From NCBI GenBank assembly GCA_023420415.1, contig JAEZWF010000042.1, positions 124,001 to 188,000 on the forward strand: a stretch of 64,000 nucleotides of DNA, in the 5' to 3' direction. How positions within the stretch are numbered: the stretch's first letter is position 1; every line of letters begins with the position of its first letter. The DNA comes from Actinomycetes bacterium (GTDB taxonomy: Bacteria; Actinomycetota; Actinomycetes; Actinomycetales; Dermatophilaceae). Shown piece after piece: positions 1-7,690 of this stretch. The notes under the pieces were generated by a model. The model did no database searches, was not told where the DNA came from, and saw only the letters and a list, made by a program, of their open reading frames with translations. A program made the position numbers and the translations under genes.

Positions 1-201
1 GACTCGGTCACCCTCGACACGGCCCTGTGGCTGCCGCGGGAGGACCAGCTGCGTGACCTGCTCGGCGAACGCTTCGTCGCGCTGCGCGGTGGCGCTGACG
101 GCTGGGTCGTGGACGTGGTCGACCCCAACCTCGGTCCGGCCAGCTTCACCGACCGGGACGTCGAGAGCGCCTACGCCTTGGCACTGCTCAGCTTCACCTG
201 A
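1..201 (+). CDS. C-terminal part of a conserved hypothetical protein (cut by window edge)
   Basis: An open frame runs from base 1 to a TGA at 199-201 and encodes about 66 residues ending ALALLSFT. The stretch TALWLPREDQLRDLLGERF resembles the C-terminal half of a small conserved actinobacterial protein of unknown function that is sometimes labelled a pilus assembly protein, without good reason. The start lies outside the window. No motif or membrane segment is visible, so no function is proposed. It converges with the ABC permease gene that ends 26 bases further on. Confidence 0.6.
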   Translation, partial: DSVTLDTALWLPREDQLRDLLGERFVALRGGADGWVVDVVDPNLGPASFTDRDVESAYALALLSFT

Positions 202-227
202 ACGCCCGTTTCTCAGGCGACGTCTTC

Positions 228-1097
228 CTAGGCGACGTCGCGACGCCGCACGACCGCCACCATCGCGACCGCCGCCACGAGGACGTATGCCGCGACCGTC
301 ACCAGTCCCCGGCCGCCACCGACGGCGTCCTGGACACCGGGCGGCAGTGGACCCGCCTGGGCCGGTATCACCGACACGATCAGCGACCCGGCGTTGACGC
401 CGGGCAACACGTCCCGCAGCGGCTTCAGCGCATCGAGCGAGGTGCCGGCCACGGCGGAGATGAGGTTCTCGATGCCGAGGATCCACACGACACCCAGTCC
501 GATGGGCAGGGCCACCGACCGCAGCAGGACGCCGAGCGCAGCCCCGATCGTCGCCCACATCGCCATGACGAGCCACCCGCTGCCGAGGCCGGAGGCCAGC
601 GCCGCGAGCGTGGGCCAGTCCATCGGCTGTTCCTCGGCGAGGGCGATGCCGGCACCGGAAGCCGCACACGTCGCGAAGAGCACCAGCACACCAACCCCGG
701 CGGCGACGACCAGCGCCACCACCTGCGCGCCGAACACCGCAGCGCGTCGTGGTCCTTGCGTGAACAGCGTCTTGACCGTGTCTCCGGTGAACTCGGTGCC
801 ACTGACCAGGGCGCCCAGGACGAGGGCCAGCGCCCCGGCGAAGACCGGGAAGGCGCTCGTGGTGTTGGTGACCACCTCGGCGGGAAGTGTTCCGGAGAGC
901 AGCTGCTCGGGGGTCTGGCCGTCGGTCATGGGAGCGTCGGACCCGCTGCGGTAGGACAGGTAGGGGATGACGTATCCGAAGACCTGGCTGAGCGTGACGG
1001 CAGAGGCGAGCAGCACCCAGGAGGCCGGTCGGCGGACCAGCTTGGTGAGCTCGGCACGAGTCATCGCGACCATCGAGGTGGCGGAGTTGTCAGACAT
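228..1097 (-). CDS. ABC-2 type exporter permease
   Basis: A 289-residue integral membrane protein of the ABC-2 permease family, with a short cytoplasmic N-terminus (MTRAELTKLVRRPASW, typical of these permeases) followed by about six hydrophobic segments and an arginine-rich end. It should form the membrane channel of an exporter with the ATPase encoded just upstream, whose last 8 bases overlap this gene, so the two are translationally coupled. It lies at the end of a unit of SHOCT protein, ATPase and permease, downstream of a two-component system. Many such sets handle antibiotics or envelope stress; the substrate cannot be read from sequence. Confidence 0.85.
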   Translation of the reverse strand: MSDNSATSMVAMTRAELTKLVRRPASWVLLASAVTLSQVFGYVIPYLSYRSGSDAPMTDGQTPEQLLSGTLPAEVVTNTTSAFPVFAGALALVLGALVSGTEFTGDTVKTLFTQGPRRAAVFGAQVVALVVAAGVGVLVLFATCAASGAGIALAEEQPMDWPTLAALASGLGSGWLVMAMWATIGAALGVLLRSVALPIGLGVVWILGIENLISAVAGTSLDALKPLRDVLPGVNAGSLIVSVIPAQAGPLPPGVQDAVGGGRGLVTVAAYVLVAAVAMVAVVRRRDVA

Positions 1098-2025
1098 GGG
1101 AAGGCTCCTGACTGGCGTCGGCAGCCCTGCCGGTCTGGCTGGTGAGGTCGAAGAAGACGTCCTCGAGCTGGCGTTCGGTGCGGCGCAACCCGGTGACGGC
1201 GACGCCGGCTCGCACCAGCTCTCGGGTGATGTTGGCGGTGTGGCTGGTCGGCACCTTCAGGAGCAGGTGACCGTCACCTCGGCGCACGTCCTCGACGTAC
1301 GGGAGGGCGCGCAGGGTCGAGGCAGCGATGTCCGACGGCGTCGCCGTGACCTCGAGCTCGGACTCGCCACGCAGCTCCTCCACGGTGCCCACGGTGACGA
1401 TGCGACCGCGGTCGATGACCGCGACGCGTTCGCACACGGCTTGCACCTCGCCCATGAGGTGGCTCGACAGGATCACCGTCCGACCCTGGCGACCGAGGTC
1501 GACGATCAGCTGTCGCATGTCGCGCATCCCTTGCGGGTCAAGGCCGTTCGTCGGCTCGTCGAGGATCACCAGCTCCGGGTCCTTGAGCAGGGCGGCCGCG
1601 ACTCCCAGACGCTGCTTCATGCCGAGGGAGTAGGAGCCGAACTTGTCGCCCGCCCGACCAGCGAGGTCGACGGCCTTGAGGGCGGGCATGACCCGGGACG
1701 TCGGCACCGCGGCATACCGCGCCATGAGCTCGAGGTTGGTGCGCCCCGAGAGGTAGGGGTAGAAACCCGGCCCCTCGATCAGGGATCCGGTGCGCCGCAA
1801 CGCATCCGGGTTCCCCGGCGGACGACCGAGGATGCTGGCCCGGCCACTGCTCGGGCGCACCAGCCCGAGCAGCATGCGCAGCGTGGTGGTCTTCCCGGCG
1901 CCGTTGGGGCCGAGGAAGCCGAACACCTCGCCACGGTGGACCGTGAGGTCGACACCGTCCACCGCGACGACCGAGCCGTAGCGCTTGGTCAGCGCCTCAG
2001 CCGACATGACGGCGTCGGTGCTCAC
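1090..2025 (-). CDS. ABC transporter ATP-binding protein (DrrA/CcmA-like)
   Basis: A 311-residue ABC ATPase. Visible motifs are Walker A GPNGAGKTT near residue 40, the signature region YSLGMKQRLG near 135, Walker B LVILDEPTNGLD near 155, and the switch histidine in ILSSHLM near 190. The C-terminal 90 residues form the extra domain usual for DrrA-type exporters. It pairs with the ABC-2 permease, whose start it overlaps. Its own ATG overlaps the stop of the SHOCT gene (ATGA at 2022-2025), so all three are coupled. Role: powering export of an unidentified lipid, peptide or drug. Confidence 0.9.
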   Translation of the reverse strand: MSTDAVMSAEALTKRYGSVVAVDGVDLTVHRGEVFGFLGPNGAGKTTTLRMLLGLVRPSSGRASILGRPPGNPDALRRTGSLIEGPGFYPYLSGRTNLELMARYAAVPTSRVMPALKAVDLAGRAGDKFGSYSLGMKQRLGVAAALLKDPELVILDEPTNGLDPQGMRDMRQLIVDLGRQGRTVILSSHLMGEVQAVCERVAVIDRGRIVTVGTVEELRGESELEVTATPSDIAASTLRALPYVEDVRRGDGHLLLKVPTSHTANITRELVRAGVAVTGLRRTERQLEDVFFDLTSQTGRAADASQEPSHV

Positions 2026-2297
2026 GCCGGACCCATTCGCTTCAGCGTCGTCAGGCGACGCTCGTACTCCTGCTCGTCGATCTCGCCGGCCGCGTAGCGC
2101 TCGGCCAGCCGCGCCTCACCGGCCCGCTGGGCGCTCTGCGCGTGGTAGCGACCCCAACGACGACGCCCGAAGAAGCCGAACGTGGCAAAGACCGCGACGA
2201 TGAACAGCAGCCACAGGAGGGGAAAGATCGGCCACCACGGGCCGGGACCGTCCCAGTGGTCGTGGGATGCGAGGGCTGTGGTGATGGTGGTCAACAT
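2022..2297 (-). CDS. small SHOCT-domain membrane protein
   Basis: A 91-residue protein with one hydrophobic segment near residues 25-45 and a C-terminal SHOCT motif (AERYAAGEIDEQEYERRL), a short oligomerisation-like domain frequent in actinobacterial membrane proteins. The start at 2297 was chosen because AAGGAGT lies at ribosome-binding distance; a longer reading upstream has no such site and runs through low-complexity sequence. The stop overlaps the ATPase start. Position between a two-component system and an exporter suggests an accessory or sensing role, which is inference only. Confidence 0.8.
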   Translation of the reverse strand: MLTTITTALASHDHWDGPGPWWPIFPLLWLLFIVAVFATFGFFGRRRWGRYHAQSAQRAGEARLAERYAAGEIDEQEYERRLTTLKRMGPA

Positions 2298-2429
2298 GGT
2301 GACTCCTTGGTCGGACCGGCTGCTTGTCACCGGTCGGTTGGTGTCACCCATGCTTCGCCGCGCGGCCCTCCCGCGAATCCCACCGCTGGCGTCAGTTCCG
2401 TTGCGCCCCAGGGAGTATGCCGCGTGGCC

Positions 2430-2450
2430 GAGCCTGCGGCGCGCAGGCTC
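2430..2450 (-). terminator. hairpin terminator after the LuxR-type regulator
   Basis: Perfect 9-bp stem GAGCCTGCG / CGCAGGCTC with a 3-nt loop, overlapping the stop codon of the response regulator on the minus strand. There is no U-tract, as is common in very GC-rich actinobacteria. It would separate the two-component genes from the downstream exporter unit. Confidence 0.55.
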
Positions 2451-3123
2451 AGTCGCCCGACCAGCCGGGCCGGACGAGGCCGCTCTCGTAGGCCAGCACG
2501 ACCAGCTGCGCCCGGTCACGCACGTGCAGCTTGACCATGGCCCTGCTCACGTGGGTCTTCGCGGTCGCTGGGCTGACGACGAGGCGCTCGGCGATCTCGT
2601 CGTTGGACAGCCCCTCCCCGACGAGCGCGACGATCTCGCGCTCCCGCTCGGTGAGGCGTGAGAGCTCTTGTGCCGCAGGGGCATTCGTGCCGCGGCTGCG
2701 GTTGGCGAACTCTCCGATGAGCCGTCGAGTGACACCGGGGCTCAGCAGGGCGTCCCCACCAGCAACCGCCCGGACCGCCCGCACCAGCTCGGCCGGTTCG
2801 GTGTCCTTGACGAGGAAGCCGCTGGCGCCGATGCGCACGGCCTCGAAGACGTACTCGTCCAGGTCGAACGTCGTCAGCACCACCACCCTCGTGCCGGTCA
2901 GCTCAGGCGCCGTCACGATGCGGCGCGTGGCCTCCAGGCCGTCCGTGCCCGGCATACGGATGTCCATGAGCACCACGTCAGGGCCGGACTCGCGCACCAG
3001 CTCGACGGCCTCGGCGCCGTCCGACGCCTCGCCGACCACCTCGATGTCGTCCTCGGCGTCGAGCAGGGCCCGCAGGCCCGCACGCAGGAGCGCCTGGTCG
3101 TCGGCCAGCACGACCCGGATCAC
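2449..3123 (-). CDS. NarL/LuxR-family response regulator
   Basis: A 224-residue two-domain regulator. The receiver domain (1-120) has acidic residues ADD at 7-9, the phospho-acceptor Asp54 in VLMDIRMPG, Thr in LTTFD and the conserved Lys in FLVKDT. The C-terminal LuxR helix-turn-helix (about 155-215) reads LTEREREIVALVGEGLSN...TAKTHVSR. Its start overlaps the stop of the histidine kinase (bases 3120-3123), so it is the cognate partner of that kinase. The downstream SHOCT and ABC genes are the obvious candidate targets. Confidence 0.92.
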   Translation of the reverse strand: MIRVVLADDQALLRAGLRALLDAEDDIEVVGEASDGAEAVELVRESGPDVVLMDIRMPGTDGLEATRRIVTAPELTGTRVVVLTTFDLDEYVFEAVRIGASGFLVKDTEPAELVRAVRAVAGGDALLSPGVTRRLIGEFANRSRGTNAPAAQELSRLTEREREIVALVGEGLSNDEIAERLVVSPATAKTHVSRAMVKLHVRDRAQLVVLAYESGLVRPGWSGD

Positions 3124-4322
3124 GAGGCACCGCCGGTGGGGATGCGAGCCGCCACACGCAGCCCACCGCGCGCCGAACGCGTGAGCTCGAGGTCGCCTCC
3201 CAGAGCCCGGGCCCGCTCGGTCATGCCGTGGATCCCGTTGCCCCGCTTGAGGTTTTCGACCGCAGCACCGCCGGTGCCGTCGTCGTCCACGCTGATCGTG
3301 AGCACGTCGTCACCGTAGCCGAGACGCACCCCGGCAGACCTGGCGTGGGCGTGCCGCACGACGTTGGTGATCGCCTCCTGCACGATGCGGTAGGCCGCGA
3401 GCTCGACCGCAGCGGGCAGCGGCCGAGGCTGTCCCGTGACGGCCTTGGTGACCTCGAGCCCGGCCAGCCGGCTGCGGTCGACGATGTCGTCGAGGGCCGC
3501 GATGGTCGCGCCTGGCGATCTCGGGGCCGGTCCGTCCTCCGTGCGCAGCACGTCGATGAGCGAACGCAGCTCGCCCAGCGCCTCCTTGCTCGCATCCTTG
3601 ATGGCCTGCAGCGCAGGTTCGACCTGCTCGGTCTGGTTGCGCTGGGCCAGGTGCAGCGCAACGCCGGCCTGGACGTTGATGAGGGACATGTGGTGGGCGA
3701 CCACGTCGTGCAGCTCCTGGGCGATCCGCAGTCGCTCCTCCCCCGCTCGGCGCCGCCTCGACTCCCATGCAGCGGCCCGGGCGGCGGCCACTCGCTCACG
3801 CCAGCCGCGCACCACCTCTGCCAGCGAAAGCACCACCACGGTCCACGCGACCGTGCCACCGATCGAGTTCCACGACACCGTGTCGAACCACGTCAGCCGG
3901 CCCACGAGGTTGCCCACCAGGACCAGAGCAGCACCGGACCACGCCACCAGCCGGTGCCCACGCACCACGGTGGCCACCAGCATCACCGCCAGCCCGACGA
4001 AGACCGGGCCGTACGGGAACGCGAGCGCCAGGTAGGTCGCCACCGCGGCGGCCGTGGCCACCATGGCGGCCCTCGGCGCCCTCCGGGCCACGACGATGGC
4101 GACCGGCGCGACGAGCAGCAGCAGGACCCCGACGAGGTTCAGTGGCCGGCTGCCCGGCTGCCAGTGCGCCGCACCTCGCGTGCCGCCGAGCTGCACCACG
4201 AGCACGACCACAGCGACGACCCACCGCAGGGCAGGCGGTGGGCCCGACCGCCCGGCACCGGGACCGCGCTCGCCCCACGCCCACGGCGGACCCCACGGGC
4301 GCGGGTCGTCGGGCGCGTGCAT
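3120..4322 (-). CDS. sensor histidine kinase (HisKA_3 type)
   Basis: A 400-residue sensor kinase. After a short proline-rich leader there are about five to six hydrophobic segments (residues 30-170), then a HisKA_3 dimerisation domain with phospho-acceptor motif ELHDVVAHHMS near residue 205, and a C-terminal HATPase domain with N-box residues (AITNVVRHAH) and the G-box RGNGIHGM. This architecture is the NarX/DesK/LiaS class that pairs with LuxR-type regulators. A longer N-terminus is possible but translates the intergenic octamer repeat, so the ATG at 4322 is preferred. Transcribed away from the reductase-like gene at 4487. Confidence 0.88.
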   Translation of the reverse strand: MHAPDDPRPWGPPWAWGERGPGAGRSGPPPALRWVVAVVVLVVQLGGTRGAAHWQPGSRPLNLVGVLLLLVAPVAIVVARRAPRAAMVATAAAVATYLALAFPYGPVFVGLAVMLVATVVRGHRLVAWSGAALVLVGNLVGRLTWFDTVSWNSIGGTVAWTVVVLSLAEVVRGWRERVAAARAAAWESRRRRAGEERLRIAQELHDVVAHHMSLINVQAGVALHLAQRNQTEQVEPALQAIKDASKEALGELRSLIDVLRTEDGPAPRSPGATIAALDDIVDRSRLAGLEVTKAVTGQPRPLPAAVELAAYRIVQEAITNVVRHAHARSAGVRLGYGDDVLTISVDDDGTGGAAVENLKRGNGIHGMTERARALGGDLELTRSARGGLRVAARIPTGGAS

Positions 4323-4376
4323 CCCCTCAGCGTAGGGACGCCACCGCCGGTGCGGCGTCACCCGACAGCGGCAACG

Positions 4377-4402
4377 CGGCATACTCCCTGCGGCGTATGC
4401 CG
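4377..4402. repeat. inverted pair of the GTATGCCG word
   Basis: CGGCATAC at 4377-4384 and GTATGCCG at 4395-4402 face each other across a 10-base spacer in the divergent intergenic region between the kinase and the reductase-like gene. This is one of several inverted pairs of the genome-wide octamer described in the findings. Confidence 0.85.
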
Positions 4403-4486
4403 CGTGCCCACCGCACGCGCGCACGTCCCGGTCGCCCGCTGAGAACGCGGGTGACGTGCGGGGCTACGGCGCTGATACTGGTGCAT

Positions 4487-6145
4487 ATGGATCCCTCGAT
4501 CATCATCGTCTCGCCGGACCACGCCGACGAGCTGCTGGATGAGTTCGGCCGCTACCAGCGCGACTACGACCTGCACGCGGTCCGCACGGCGCAGGAGGCG
4601 GTCGACCTCAGCGCGCGGATCAAGGCCGACGGCGGCGACGTCGCGCTGTACGTCGCCGAGTCGGTGCTGGGCGACGTCGACACGTTCAAGGCGATCCACG
4701 ACCTGCGGAGCATCGTGCCCACGGCCCGGCGCATCATCGTCGCCCCGTGGGAGCGGTTCGCGATCGACGCCGAGCGGCTGCGACCCGGGCTCGCCAAGGG
4801 CAAGTACGACGCCTTCCTGCTCATGCCACGCGGTGTGCGAGACGAGGAGTTCCACACGGCCGTCTGCGAGCTGCTGTCCGACTGGGGGTCGACGGTGGCC
4901 GCGCCGGTCATCGAGACGATGCGGATCATCTCGCCCGGGCGCGACCGGCTCACCGCCGAGATCCAGGACTGGGCCAACCGCATGGGCATGCCCAACCGGG
5001 TGCACCGGCCCGAGTCCGAGATCGGGCAGGAGGTGCTCGCCAAGGTCGAGGGCGAGGTGCACTACCCCGTCCTCGACGCCGCCAACAAGGGCGTCTACAT
5101 GCCGCAGTCGGTGCGGGAGGTCGCAGCCGCGATGTACGGGCGACCCGACACCATCGACGTCGACACCGTCGTCGACCTGTGCATCGTCGGAGCCGGACCG
5201 GCCGGTCTGGCCGCTGCGGTCTACGGCGCGTCGGAAGGGTTGTCGACGGTCGTCCTGGAGTCCGACGCCATCGGCGGCCAGGCCGGCACCAGCTCGATGA
5301 TCCGCAACTACCTCGGCTTCCCGCGCGGCATCTCCGGCATGCGGCTCGCGCAGCGCGCCCGCAACCAGGCGATCCGGTTCGGCACCCGCTTCTTCACCGG
5401 TTGGGAGGTCGACGGGGTGACACCCGGCGGGCCCGGCGTGCCCCACGTCGTGCGCACCGACGGCGGCGACCTGCACGCCCGAGCCGTCGTCGTCGCAACC
5501 GGCGTCGCCTACCGGCGGCTCGGCGTCCAGAGCGTCGACGACTTCACCGGCAACGGCGTCTTCTACGGCTCGGCCATGAGCGCCGCCCGCGAGACCGAGG
5601 GGCAGGACGTCATCGTCGTCGGCGGCGGCAACTCCGCCGGGCAGTGCGCGATCTACCTGTCCAAGTTCGCCAAGTCCGTGACGATCATGGTCCGCCGCGA
5701 CGGGCTCGAGGCCACCATGTCGCAGTACCTCGTCGACGAGATCCGGTTCAACCCGCGCATCGAGGTCCACGCCAACGCCGAGATCTGCGAAGCCGGCGGC
5801 GACGGACAGCTCGAATGGGTCGACGTTCGCGACACCACCACCGGCGGCGTCACCCGCCGGGGCGTCGGCGCCCTCTTCCTCCTGCTCGGCGCCGAACCCC
5901 ACTGCGACTGGCTCCCCGGCGAGGTCGCCCGCGACTCCCACGGGTTCGTCCTCACCGGACGCGACGTCGCCCCCGACGCCTGGGTCGACGGCATACCGCC
6001 CGCCAACCTCGCCACCACCGTCCCCGGCATCTTCGCGGCCGGCGACATCCGCTCCGGCTCGATGAAGCGGGTCGCGTCAGCCTCCGGTGAAGGCGCATCG
6101 GTCGTGCCGCTCGTGCACGCCTACCTCGACCCCGGCCCCGCCTGA
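4487..6145 (+). CDS. fused response-regulator-like / thioredoxin-reductase-like FAD oxidoreductase
   Basis: A 552-residue fusion. Residues 1-140 have receiver-domain periodicity, but the phospho-acceptor position reads YVAESVLGD, i.e. Glu where Asp is expected. Residues about 230-550 are a TrxB-like flavoprotein with FAD motif GAGPAGLAAAVYG, GGQAG, NAD(P) motif VVGGGNSAGQ and terminal FAD motif GIFAAGDIRSGSMKR. The redox CxxC expected just before the NAD(P) motif is absent (sequence YGSAMSAARE), so it cannot reduce thioredoxin by the usual mechanism. It belongs to the family annotated as fused response regulator/thioredoxin-disulfide reductase, whose electron acceptor is unknown to me. ATG at 4487 chosen; a GTG at 4481 is also in frame. 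Confidence 0.85.
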   Translation: MDPSIIIVSPDHADELLDEFGRYQRDYDLHAVRTAQEAVDLSARIKADGGDVALYVAESVLGDVDTFKAIHDLRSIVPTARRIIVAPWERFAIDAERLRPGLAKGKYDAFLLMPRGVRDEEFHTAVCELLSDWGSTVAAPVIETMRIISPGRDRLTAEIQDWANRMGMPNRVHRPESEIGQEVLAKVEGEVHYPVLDAANKGVYMPQSVREVAAAMYGRPDTIDVDTVVDLCIVGAGPAGLAAAVYGASEGLSTVVLESDAIGGQAGTSSMIRNYLGFPRGISGMRLAQRARNQAIRFGTRFFTGWEVDGVTPGGPGVPHVVRTDGGDLHARAVVVATGVAYRRLGVQSVDDFTGNGVFYGSAMSAARETEGQDVIVVGGGNSAGQCAIYLSKFAKSVTIMVRRDGLEATMSQYLVDEIRFNPRIEVHANAEICEAGGDGQLEWVDVRDTTTGGVTRRGVGALFLLLGAEPHCDWLPGEVARDSHGFVLTGRDVAPDAWVDGIPPANLATTVPGIFAAGDIRSGSMKRVASASGEGASVVPLVHAYLDPGPA

Positions 6146-6155
6146 CCCGCCCCGC

Positions 6156-6223
6156 ACTCATTGCCGGCCGCTCGGCACCCGGAGCCGAAACCGGGCCCAC
6201 ACGCCGTGTGCCCGGCAACGAGT
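6156..6223. repeat. 68-bp palindromic element, diverged copy
   Basis: Begins ACTCATTGCC and ends GGCAACGAGT, with a conserved centre CCGAAACCGG. It has exactly the same length (68 bp) and similar sequence as two copies at 62783 and 62864. Like them it lies downstream (on the minus strand) of a tRNA-Ser gene and its terminator. Confidence 0.75.
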
Positions 6224-6261
6224 CGGTATGCCGCGTGGCTGGGTTGGGTGCCCACTGTGGT

Positions 6262-6328
6262 GGCGGAGGGAGCCGTCGCCGGTGGACGGGTTCGTCCCTC
6301 ACCCGGCCCCCGGCTCCTCCCAAATCCC
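6262..6328. repeat. 67-bp hairpin element carrying a tRNA-Ser 3'-end copy
   Basis: Shares its first 17 bases (GGCGGAGGGAGCCGTCG) and last 15 bases (CTCCTCCCAAATCCC) exactly with the element at 62963-63029; the middle 35 bases differ but can still pair. Just at its left edge GGTGGCGGAGGGA (6259-6271) repeats the 3' segment of the neighbouring tRNA-Ser(CGA) (6402-6414). Confidence 0.75.
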
Positions 6329-6348
6329 GCCTGCCGTCGACCCGCCAG

Positions 6349-6398
6349 AAATGACAAGGGCCGCCCCTCGCTTCGCGTCGGGGCGACCCTTGTCATTT
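6349..6398 (-). terminator. terminator of tRNA-Ser(CGA)
   Basis: Arms AAATGACAAGGG..CGCCCC and GGGGCG..CCCTTGTCATTT form a 19-bp stem with one mismatch around a 12-base loop, starting right at the 3' end of the tRNA on the minus strand and ending in T residues. Confidence 0.85.
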
Positions 6399-6487
6399 GG
6401 CGGTGGCGGAGGGATTTGAACCCTCGGTGGACTTCCGCCCACAAACGCTTTCGAGGCGTTCTCCTTAGGCCGCTCGGACACGCCACC
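6398..6487 (-). tRNA. tRNA-Ser (anticodon CGA)
   Basis: Read on the minus strand: acceptor stem GGTGGCG pairs with CGCCACC, discriminator G and encoded CCA; anticodon stem ACGC/GCGT encloses loop CTCGAAA giving anticodon CGA; a long variable arm (GTGGGCGGAAGTCCAC) marks a class II tRNA; T-arm GGGTTCAAATCCC. It decodes UCG. The 5' end is at 6487. CCA is genomically encoded, unlike tRNA-Arg at 43714. Confidence 0.97.
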
Positions 6488-6575
6488 GCGGAGCAGGCTA
6501 CCCGAGCACCCGCCCCCGGCCGAAATCGCCCCGGACGGCACCCGAGCCAGCCACGCGCGCTACGCGCGGAGGCGA

Positions 6576-7601
6576 CTACCCGGCATACGGGATGCGCTCC
6601 CAGCTGAGCACGCGGTCGGCGCCCGGCCGGTTCACCGTGACCTTGAGCCAGTCCTTGTTGTTGTCCGACCCGTCGACGGTGATCCGCTCCAGCCCGGCCG
6701 CCGAACCCGTCACCCCATAACGCGACAGCCACACCGACCCGGGCGCCAGCGGACGGTCCGAGTTGTAGATGTGCGAGTCGCCGTTGACGAGGTAGACCTC
6801 ACCGTCAAACGCGTTCGTCTCGTCCACCAGCGCCTGCACCAGCGGCCGGAACGCCGAGATGTCGTCCGGCTCCGGCACATACGTCGGGTCGAACATGTCG
6901 GCCTGCTGCATCAGCACCACTGCCCGATCATTGCGCTTGCGCGCGTCCGCAAATGCCTTGCGCACCAAGGTGATCGACGCATCCATGCGCGCCCTCTCCT
7001 CTGCCACCTGTTCCGGCGTCGCCGCCGCCAGCCCCAGACCGCTCCACGGCGCCAGGTCGTTGTTGGACCCGACCACGTGGATCACACCGAAGGTCACGCG
7101 GTTTCGCCGCAGCTGCACGTTCTCCGGGAACGCCGCGTCGGGCACCGTCACCTTCGCCTTGCGACCCATCGTCACCCCGGGACGGTCGAAGAACACCGAC
7201 CGGTCGAACGCCAGCCGCTCCAGCGGGTCGTAGGAGCCGTTGTTGGCGCGGTGGCAGTCGGTCCACTCGTTGTCGCCGGGCGTGTAGACGAGCGGGTCGG
7301 CGAACCGGTCGAACTGGGTCCGGATCATCCGGTAGTACGCGTCGTCGCACCGGGTGGAGCCGTTCTTGATGTCGCCGACGTGGAAGACGGTCGACACGTC
7401 GGGGTCGGCGTTGATCTGGTCGATCCATCGCGGGAACGCCTCGATCTGCGCGGCGCCATAGGGCACGTCACCGATGACGGCGAACGTCTCGTGACCGGGC
7501 TTGTCCTGGCCGTTGCCGGCGTATGCCGCGGGGCCGGCGAACGTGGTGGCGCCGAGTGCCGCGAGGGTCGCGGCGAGTGCGAGGGCGCGGATGGGTCGCA
7601 T
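6576..7601 (-). CDS. secreted metallophosphoesterase-like protein
   Basis: A 341-residue exported protein. ATG at 7601 is preceded by AGGAGG. Residues 1-28 form a signal peptide (RPIRALALAATLAALG ... AYA). The mature part begins with a calcineurin-like phosphoesterase pattern: AVIGDVPYG, FHVGDIKNG, PGDNEWTDCHRAN and a late GDSHIY, all possible metal-binding positions. It resembles uncharacterised secreted phosphoesterases in actinobacteria. Substrate unknown. It is divergent from the exporter gene at 7691, with 89 bases between the starts. Confidence 0.8.
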   Translation of the reverse strand: MRPIRALALAATLAALGATTFAGPAAYAGNGQDKPGHETFAVIGDVPYGAAQIEAFPRWIDQINADPDVSTVFHVGDIKNGSTRCDDAYYRMIRTQFDRFADPLVYTPGDNEWTDCHRANNGSYDPLERLAFDRSVFFDRPGVTMGRKAKVTVPDAAFPENVQLRRNRVTFGVIHVVGSNNDLAPWSGLGLAAATPEQVAEERARMDASITLVRKAFADARKRNDRAVVLMQQADMFDPTYVPEPDDISAFRPLVQALVDETNAFDGEVYLVNGDSHIYNSDRPLAPGSVWLSRYGVTGSAAGLERITVDGSDNNKDWLKVTVNRPGADRVLSWERIPYAG

Positions 7602-7690
7602 GGGTCCTCCTGGGACGGTGGGGGCGAGCTGACCACGTCGGTTCTGCCCGACCAGGGTGAACTCCACCCGCACCGGCAGGCGACCGGACG

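Noticed and set aside
3767..4486. N-terminal extension of the reductase-like fusion upstream of 4487
   Set aside because: It would run antisense through the histidine kinase, is arginine/proline-rich and includes translated octamer repeats; the ATG at 4487 starts the conserved domain.
6146..6487. tRNA-Ser locus as an integration site of a genomic island
   Set aside because: A tRNA 3'-end copy exists only about 140 bp away, with no integrase or foreign genes between; treated as a structured repeat instead.
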